A stretch of DNA of 64,000 bases, from assembly GCA_035534435.1 (NCBI GenBank), contig DATLRX010000096.1, positions 1 through 64,000 on the forward strand, written 5' to 3'. Below the pieces are notes generated by a model. That model was not told the origin of the DNA. It made no database searches and saw only the letters and a program-made list of their open reading frames with translations. Positions 59,089 to 64,000 of the stretch are shown piece by piece. The DNA comes from Palsa-851 sp035534435. GTDB lineage: Bacteria; Chloroflexota; Dormibacteria; Aeolococcales; Aeolococcaceae. A program made the translations under genes and the position numbers. Every line of letters starts with the position of its first letter. Position 1 is the stretch's first letter.

Positions 59089-60075
59089 TCAAGCCTCCTG
59101 GCGGGCGCGCGGGTCGAGGCCGACGTACACGATGTCCGCGAGGAAGTTCGCGAGCAGCACCACGAGCGTGATGACGAGGAAGATCCCCTGCACCATCGGA
59201 TAGTCCTGGTTCGTCACCGCGTGGAAGAGCAGGTAGCCGATCCCCGGGTAGCTGAAGACGATCTCCACCAGCAGCTGGCCCGCGACCACGAGGCTGATGG
59301 CGAGCGAGAAGTTGGCGACGCTCGGCAGGATCGCGTTGCGCGCTGCGTACCAGACCACCCGTCGCGCAGGCAGGCCCTTCGCGCGCGCCACCAGGACGAA
59401 GTCCTCGTCCATGGTGATCACCATCATGTTGCGCATCCCGAGGATCCAGCCGGCGATGGACGTGAGCACGATCGTGCTCGCGGGCAGGACGCCGTGGTCG
59501 ACGAGGCTGACGATGTAGTCCCAGTTGAACCCGGGGGTCACGCTGTTCACCCCCGTCGTCTGGTAGCCCTGGCTGATCGGGAACCAGTGCAGCCCGGTGG
59601 CGAAGGCCATCAGGAGGACGGTGCCGAGGAAGAAGTAGGGGATCGCCTGGAAGAACGTGGTGCCGGGGATCACCCAATCGAGCCAGGAACCGCGCATCCA
59701 TCCGAGCCCGATCCCGATCAGTGTGCCGAGGAGGAAGGCGATCACGGTGGCGACGCCCAGGAGGCCGAGGGTCCACGGCAGCGCCGCTCCGATGATGCTG
59801 GTCACCGGCTCGAAGCTGTTGCCCCACGACACGCCGAGGTTGCCGTGAGCCAGATCGCCCCAGTAGTGGATGTACTGGACCCAGATGCTGTCGTTGATGC
59901 CGAGCCCGAATTGCGCCTTGATGGCGTCCACCACCTGGCTGTTGACGAAGGTGAGATGGCCGATCGCCGTCGCGACGGGGTTGCCCGGCACGAGGCGGGG
60001 CAGGAAGAAGTTCACGGTGAGCGCCACCCACGCCGCGAGCAGGTAGAACCCCAGGCGCCGGAGCAACACGCGCAT
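59089..60075 (-). CDS. Dpp/Opp-type ABC permease (DppB-like)
   Basis: A 328-residue permease with six helices. The first (RRLGFYLLAAWVALTVNFFL) is followed by the family motif PRLVPGNPVATAIG and the extracellular domain typical of DppB/OppB. EDFVLVARAKGLPARRVVWY is the coupling loop, and FSYPGIGYLLFHAVTNQDYP is conserved near the end. It starts four bases after the lacI stop and precedes the DppC gene by five bases, so lacI and the transporter form one transcription unit. Confidence 0.93.
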   Translation of the reverse strand: MRVLLRRLGFYLLAAWVALTVNFFLPRLVPGNPVATAIGHLTFVNSQVVDAIKAQFGLGINDSIWVQYIHYWGDLAHGNLGVSWGNSFEPVTSIIGAALPWTLGLLGVATVIAFLLGTLIGIGLGWMRGSWLDWVIPGTTFFQAIPYFFLGTVLLMAFATGLHWFPISQGYQTTGVNSVTPGFNWDYIVSLVDHGVLPASTIVLTSIAGWILGMRNMMVITMDEDFVLVARAKGLPARRVVWYAARNAILPSVANFSLAISLVVAGQLLVEIVFSYPGIGYLLFHAVTNQDYPMVQGIFLVITLVVLLANFLADIVYVGLDPRARQEA

Positions 60076-60078
60076 GCC

Positions 60079-61110
60079 CTACATCGCCTCCGGCATCCGT
60101 CCTGAAGAGAGGCGCACCTGGAGCTCAGTGGTGAGGATGACGCGTCGAGGCGCATGCATCGCGTCGAGCAGCAGCCGCGCCATCTCGCGACCCATCTCCT
60201 CGATCGGTTGCCGCACGCTCGTGAGCGGGGGGGTTGTGGTGGCCGCGATCGGATCGTCGTCGTAGCCGACCACGGCCACGTCATCGGGGACCCGCCGCCC
60301 GGCCTCGGCGAGAGCGCGGAGCGCGCCCGCGGCCATGAGATCCGAAGCCGCAAACACGGCATCGAGCGACGGACGGCGATCGAGGAGCCGCCGCATCGCA
60401 CGCTCACCACCTTCGTGCGTGAAGTCGGCGGTCTCCTCAATCGCGAGGTCGAGCGCGAGGCCCTCTGCCTCGAGCGCCGAGCGGTAGCCGATCAGGCGAT
60501 CCCGGCCGGGCGAGGCGTCCTGCGGCCCGCTGATGGTTGCGATCTGCCGGCGTCCGCGTCCGGCGAGGTGCGAGACGGCGGCGAAGGCGCCACCGACGTT
60601 GTCGATGTCGACGTAGGTGAAGCGCTCTGCTTCCTCCGGCCGTCCGCCCACCACGATCGGGATCCCCCGGGAGGCCAGCCGGCCAGGGAGCGGATGCGTC
60701 CCGTGCAGCGAGACGAGGAGGACGCCGTCGGAGTGGCCTGCCGCGACGTACCGCTCGAGGCGATCGAGGTCGGTCGGTGATTGCGGCGCCAGGAGGATGA
60801 GCTGCTTGTCGCGAGCGGTCAGGATGTCGCCGATCCCTCGGATGAGCCGGGGGAAGAAGGGGTCACCGAAGATGAAGCTCGTCGGCTCCGAGATCACGAG
60901 CGCGACCGCGTCGCTGCGACCGGTCGCGAGCGCGCGCGCCGCATGGTTGGGGATGTAGCCGAGCTTTCGAGCGGCACGCTCGACGGCCCGCCGAGACTCC
61001 GGGCTCACGCGTGGGTTGGCCGTGAGGACCCTCGACGCGGTCGCGCGCGAGACGCGAGCCAGCTCGGCCACGTGTTCGAGGGTGACTTTCGAAGTGTGAG
61101 TGGCGTTCAT
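60079..61110 (-). CDS. LacI-family regulator, CelR-like
   Basis: A 343-residue regulator from ATG 61110. The helix-turn-helix and hinge read TLEHVAELARVSRATASRVL and RAARKLGYIPNHAARALATG. The effector domain follows, with FGDPFFPRLIRGI, DVAVVGYDDDPIAATTTPPL and SVRQPIEEMGREMARLLLDA, the usual LacI sugar-binding layout. It is the first gene of the transporter operon. A CelR-like operator overlaps its own start codon, and a matching site lies upstream of GH1. The effector is probably cellobiose or a related disaccharide. Confidence 0.93.
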   Translation of the reverse strand: MNATHTSKVTLEHVAELARVSRATASRVLTANPRVSPESRRAVERAARKLGYIPNHAARALATGRSDAVALVISEPTSFIFGDPFFPRLIRGIGDILTARDKQLILLAPQSPTDLDRLERYVAAGHSDGVLLVSLHGTHPLPGRLASRGIPIVVGGRPEEAERFTYVDIDNVGGAFAAVSHLAGRGRRQIATISGPQDASPGRDRLIGYRSALEAEGLALDLAIEETADFTHEGGERAMRRLLDRRPSLDAVFAASDLMAAGALRALAEAGRRVPDDVAVVGYDDDPIAATTTPPLTSVRQPIEEMGREMARLLLDAMHAPRRVILTTELQVRLSSGRMPEAM

Positions 61111-61123
61111 GGGAGCGGTTCCA
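61110..61123. promoter_or_regulatory. CelR-like operator over the lacI start codon
   Basis: TGGGAGCGGTTCCA overlaps the first base of the lacI start codon. It matches the CelR consensus TGGGAGCGCTCCCA at 12 of 14 positions. Its complement shares GAACCGCTCCCA with the site upstream of GH1 at 49783-49796. Binding here would block the whole lacI-transporter-GH94 operon. Confidence 0.75.
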
Positions 61124-61452
61124 CACTCTAGGACCACACTCGACCGATGTCAACCACTTCGTCATTGAGTTCGAAACCGCCGGATTCCGGCCCGAATCGA
61201 GTCAATCACCCGGACGCGGAGGCTCCCCCGGCGGCGTGTAGATTGCTAGCTGCTGTGGAAGCGCATCCTCACGGACGAGCCACGCGGCGAGGAGGGTCGC
61301 CTCGCACCGCCGCTTGAGGTTGACGTGGCCTCCATCTGCACATACCGGCGCGTGCGCGCTCGGGTGAACAGCCATACCATCGGAGCCAGGAATCCGAACT
61401 GACAGAGGCTGCACGTGCTCCGCGCCTCGGGGCAATACACTCCGAGATTCCA
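61111..61452. other. 342-bp region upstream of lacI, with one doubtful small frame
   Basis: Apart from the operator at 61110-61123 and the doubtful frame at 61202-61375, I see no gene here. The lacI promoter must lie near 61124-61200, where TTGAGTTCGAAAC and other moderately AT-rich pieces occur, but no clean -10/-35 pair is visible. Confidence 0.4.
61202..61375 (-). CDS. Possible small Cys-containing protein (doubtful)
   Basis: From ATG 61375 this 57-residue frame reads HAPVCADGGHVNLKRRCEAT then LLAAWLVREDALP, with strongly GC-biased third positions, as in real genes nearby. The upstream part of the same frame is less convincing. An overlapping frame (CSLCQFGFLAPMVWLFTRAR, near 61340-61420) also looks coding, so a frameshifted gene joining the two is possible. 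I recognise no family. If real, Cys and His could bind zinc. Confidence 0.35.
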   Translation of the reverse strand: MAVHPSAHAPVCADGGHVNLKRRCEATLLAAWLVREDALPQQLAIYTPPGEPPRPGD

Positions 61453-61980
61453 ATGTCCAGTCCCCCGAACGGTAATCCCGGCGCCACGCCGCAACCCGGA
61501 CGACCCTGGTCGTGGCCGGAGGTACGCAGAGGCACGCCCGTACGCGTGCTCATCGACCTCCTGCAGTATGCGATCGCGCTGGTGCTGCTCGTGCTCGCCG
61601 CCGTCGTGCTGGTGCGGAGCTTCGCCGACTTCCTCGGGTCGTGGGGCGGCTACCCGCAGACGCTCATCAGCGCCGTGGACGGTGTGCTCGTCGTGATCAT
61701 CCTCGTCGACATCATGCGAACCGTCCTGACCCACCTCGAGGGATGGGCGTTCCCGTTCCGCCCGTTCCTTGTCATCGGCATCATCGCCGCGGTGCGAGAC
61801 ATCCTTGCCGTGTCGACACGACTGACGCTGTCATCCGGTGGGACGACCGTGGGCGAGATCCCCGTCACGCAATCGTTGATCGAGCTCGCCACCAGTGCAG
61901 GAGTCGTCCTCATCCTCGCGGTGGCGCTCTTCCTGACACGCGAGCAGAACGTCGAAGGTGAGACCGCAGCGGGCGAGTAG
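61453..61980 (+). CDS. PsiE-like membrane protein
   Basis: A 175-residue protein with a Pro/Gly-rich N-terminus and four helices: about residues 33-55, 68-90, 98-118 and 140-162. The block VDGVLVVIILVDIMRTVLTH followed by FRPFLVIGIIAAVRDILAVS matches the PsiE (phosphate-starvation-inducible E) family, whose function is not established. No pho box was recognised upstream. The C-terminus is short and acidic (NVEGETAAGE). Confidence 0.82.
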   Translation: MSSPPNGNPGATPQPGRPWSWPEVRRGTPVRVLIDLLQYAIALVLLVLAAVVLVRSFADFLGSWGGYPQTLISAVDGVLVVIILVDIMRTVLTHLEGWAFPFRPFLVIGIIAAVRDILAVSTRLTLSSGGTTVGEIPVTQSLIELATSAGVVLILAVALFLTREQNVEGETAAGE

Positions 61981-62040
61981 CGGCGTCACAATACGTGCGG
62001 CCGGCCCTGGTCGCCGGTCTCGGACTCGCAGGGGGTTCGC

Positions 62041-62439
62041 GTGACGGATGCGGTGGACAGGATGCTCGCTGACGACGCCGCCTCGCGGTCGTTGGGGATC
62101 GTCGTCTCCGACGTCAGCATGGGTGCTGCGACCGCGACCATGGCCGTCCGCGCGGACATGGTCAACGGCCACAACATCACACACGGGGCCTTCGTCTTCG
62201 CGGTCGCCGACACGGCATTCGCCTGTGCCTGCAACAGCCACGGCGCGCTGACCGTCGCCGCCGCCGTCAACGTCACGTTCATCGCACCCTCGTACGCGGG
62301 TGACGTTCTCGAAGCGCGCGCCGTCGAACGCACCCGGTTCGGGCGCTCGGGCATCTACGACGTCACCGTTCGTCGCGGCGATGACGTCATCGCCGAATTC
62401 CGCGGCACGAGTCGCACGGTCGGCCGCGACAGCGGATGA
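62041..62439 (+). CDS. paaI: Phenylacetic-acid pathway thioesterase (PaaI-like)
   Basis: A 132-residue hotdog-fold thioesterase from GTG 62041. NGHNITHGAFVFAVADTAFA carries the conserved His-Gly and the catalytic Asp of PaaI, and ACNSHGALTVAAAVNVTFIA is also typical. PaaI removes CoA from hydroxylated phenylacetyl-CoA dead ends, preventing CoA depletion. It overlaps paaK by four bases (ATGA), which supports the assignment. Confidence 0.92.
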   Translation: MTDAVDRMLADDAASRSLGIVVSDVSMGAATATMAVRADMVNGHNITHGAFVFAVADTAFACACNSHGALTVAAAVNVTFIAPSYAGDVLEARAVERTRFGRSGIYDVTVRRGDDVIAEFRGTSRTVGRDSG

Positions 62440-63746
62440 GCCGGCTTGGAAACGCGCCGCCGACGGACCTCCTGGATGCCGGCGAACGCCTGACACGCGA
62501 GCAGCTGCTCGACCTCCAGCTCGAGCGCCTGCGCTGGTCGTTGCATCACGCCTACACGAATGTCCCCCACTACCGCAACGCATTTGACGCCGCCGGCGTG
62601 ACACCGGACGACTGCACGGCGCTCGCGGATATCGCGCGATTCCCCCTCACCACCAAGCACGACCTCCGCGATCATTACCCCTTCGGAATGTTCGCGGTTC
62701 CTCGAACCGACGTCCGTCGCATTCATGCGTCGAGCGGAACGACCGGACGTCCGACGGTCGTGGGCTACACCGCTGACGACCTCGACACGTGGTCGGATCT
62801 CATGGCGCGATCCATTCGCGCCGCAGGCGGCCGCGCGGGCGACATCGTGCACGTCGCATACGGCTACGGCCTGTTCACAGGCGGTCTCGGGGCGCACTAC
62901 GGCGCCGAGCGTCTCGGCTGCACGGTGGTGCCGGTTTCCGGTGGCATGACACCGCGCCAGGTGCAGCTCATCAACGACTTCGGGCCGTCGATCATCATGG
63001 TCACGCCCTCGTACATGCTCGCGCTCATCGACGAGTTCGAGCGTCAGGGGCTTGACCCACGAGAGTCGTCATTGCGAGTTGGTATCTTCGGCGCCGAACC
63101 GTGGACCGAGGCGATGCGCACCGAGATCGAGGATCGCCTCGACATGCACGCGGTGGACATCTACGGCCTCTCCGAGGTGATGGGACCGGGGGTCGCCGAG
63201 GAGTGCGTCGAAACGAAGGACGGTCTGCACATCTGGGAGGACCACTTCTACCCGGAGGTGATCGATCCCGAGACCGGAGCGGTGCTCCCGGACGGCGCGC
63301 GCGGCGAGCTCGTGCTCACGTCACTGACCAAGCACGGGATGCCGATCGTTCGCTACCGAACCCGTGACCTCACGCGGCTCCTCCCGGGGACGGCGCGTCC
63401 GGCGTTCCGGCGCATGGAGAAGGTCACCGGCCGGAGCGACGACATGATCATCCTTCGCGGCGTCAACGTCTTCCCGACACAGGTCGAGGAGATCGTGCTG
63501 CTGACCGCGGGCCTGTCGCCGCACTTCCAGCTGGTGCTCACGCGCGAGGGCCGGCTCGATGCGCTGACGGTTCGGGTCGAGGCGCGAACCGACTGCCCGC
63601 CGGAGCGTCGCGAAGGCGCCGCACGCGATCTCGCCCGCGAGGTGAAGGACCGCGTCGGGGTCACCGTCGCCGTGGAGGTGATCGATCCAGCGACGCTGGA
63701 GCGCTCGATCGGCAAGTTGCAGCGGGTGATCGACCGCCGGTCGTAG
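62436..63746 (+). CDS. paaK: Phenylacetate-CoA ligase
   Basis: A 436-residue adenylate-forming ligase of normal PaaK length. The ATP/AMP-binding motif is IHASSGTTGRPTVVGYT near residue 95, YGLSEVMGPGVAEEC holds the aromatic and Glu of motif A5, and YRTRDLTRLLPG and SDDMIILRGVNVFPTQVEEI define the hinge and C-terminal domain. It activates phenylacetate to phenylacetyl-CoA, the first step of aerobic breakdown. The paaABCDE epoxidase genes are not in the window; they may lie elsewhere or this ligase may serve another aryl acid. Confidence 0.94.
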   Translation: MSRLGNAPPTDLLDAGERLTREQLLDLQLERLRWSLHHAYTNVPHYRNAFDAAGVTPDDCTALADIARFPLTTKHDLRDHYPFGMFAVPRTDVRRIHASSGTTGRPTVVGYTADDLDTWSDLMARSIRAAGGRAGDIVHVAYGYGLFTGGLGAHYGAERLGCTVVPVSGGMTPRQVQLINDFGPSIIMVTPSYMLALIDEFERQGLDPRESSLRVGIFGAEPWTEAMRTEIEDRLDMHAVDIYGLSEVMGPGVAEECVETKDGLHIWEDHFYPEVIDPETGAVLPDGARGELVLTSLTKHGMPIVRYRTRDLTRLLPGTARPAFRRMEKVTGRSDDMIILRGVNVFPTQVEEIVLLTAGLSPHFQLVLTREGRLDALTVRVEARTDCPPERREGAARDLAREVKDRVGVTVAVEVIDPATLERSIGKLQRVIDRRS

Positions 63747-63800
63747 ACTGCGGCAGCCCGCCGATCGTCCAGGCAGGCGGGCCACGTGAGGTTGCTCCAG

Positions 63801-64000
63801 GTGGATCGCTTTCTCCTCTATCGGACCTACGACGAGCTGGAGGTCGGACAGACCCAGCGCACGCGGGGCCGCACCATCACAGAAGGCGACATCGTCAACT
63901 GGTGCGCGCTGACCGGCGACTGGTTCTACCCGCACATCGACAAGGTCGCGGCCGAGCGCTCGATGTTCGGGCAGCGGGTCGCGCCGGGGATCATGGTGTT
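63801..64000 (+). CDS. MaoC-like hydratase/dehydratase (N-terminal part, runs off the window)
   Basis: The first 66 codons of a MaoC-type protein. ITEGDIVNWCALTGDWFYPH is the conserved hotdog opening of R-specific enoyl-CoA hydratases, and FGQRVAPGIMV is the following helix. GTG 63801 is preferred because GAGG lies nine bases upstream; GTG 63786 and TTG 63792 are in frame. It lies 54 bases after paaK and is probably the third gene of the operon, where it could hydrate or dehydrate an acyl-CoA intermediate. Confidence 0.82.
   Translation, partial: MDRFLLYRTYDELEVGQTQRTRGRTITEGDIVNWCALTGDWFYPHIDKVAAERSMFGQRVAPGIMV

Noticed and set aside
59084..60031. Upstream extension of the DppC frame to give a 688-residue protein
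   Set aside because: The extension overlaps the DppB gene out of frame and is Arg/Pro/His-rich with no domain; a good ribosome site supports GTG 59083.
1..64000. tRNA, rRNA, insertion sequences or prophage
   Set aside because: I saw no tRNA cloverleaf with a CCA-type end, no rRNA segment, no transposase or integrase motif and no phage structural gene on either strand. A tRNA or covariance scan would be decisive.

Overview
The window is high-GC DNA, densely coding on both strands, with many GTG or TTG starts and repeated 4-base ATGA/GTGA stop-start overlaps. Families typical of actinobacteria (DUF6131, DUF1206, DUF6069-like, NarL-type kinase/regulator pair, LuxR regulators, a stand-alone LigD-type polymerase) and several very large secreted repeat proteins suggest a free-living soil actinobacterium or a close high-GC relative such as Dormibacterota. 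The sequence alone does not settle the phylum. I saw no tRNA, rRNA, CRISPR array, insertion sequence or phage genes, so this looks like ordinary chromosome rich in surface and carbohydrate genes.

Layout. 1-3.6 kb: a secreted phosphoesterase cut by the window edge, a tryptophanase-like PLP lyase, and an orphan ParA coupled to a small basic protein. 3.6-6.5 kb: an Ig-repeat surface protein. 6.8-13.5 kb: a UDP-glycosyltransferase, a lipid-remodelling group (phospholipase D, two divergent PAP2 phosphatases, DUF1206) and a LigD-type primase/polymerase. 13.5-22 kb: a cellulose-synthase-like glycosyltransferase, a two-component system, an ArnT/PMT-like glycosyltransferase, a hemerythrin-domain protein and a LuxR regulator. 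22-29 kb: a C39-like/TIG surface protein with three long repeats, an enoyl-reductase-like protein, a MarR regulator facing a membrane protein across a clear operator, and a subtilase ending in 15 GASWS-type pentapeptides. 29-38 kb: two c-di-GMP enzymes around an AraC regulator and a methyltransferase, then small membrane proteins (DUF6131 and a 23-residue peptide), a Tyr phosphatase and a GNAT. 37.5-39.4 kb: iolB coupled to a transaldolase-like gene. 39.5-44.1 kb: a lectin-like protein of about 1550 residues with eleven Ig repeats. 44.2-46.6 kb: a GntR / P1 peptidase / SRPBCC operon. 47-49.7 kb: a class V aminotransferase-like protein and a TyrA-PheA fusion. 49.8-61.1 kb: a beta-glucoside locus. 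61.4-64 kb: a PsiE-like protein and a paaI-paaK-maoC operon.

The best-supported system is the beta-glucoside locus. A LacI regulator, two Dpp/Opp-type permeases, two ATPases, a lipoprotein binding protein and a GH94 phosphorylase run in one direction, and a GH1 beta-glucosidase meets them head-on. Two matching copies of a CelR-like operator, one over the lacI start codon and one upstream of GH1, tie the halves together. The likely role is import of cello- or related beta-oligosaccharides, then phosphorolysis by GH94 and hydrolysis by GH1. The second theme is the cell surface: two Ig-repeat proteins, the C39/TIG protein and the repeat-tailed subtilase all carry export signals, and two c-di-GMP enzymes lie close by.
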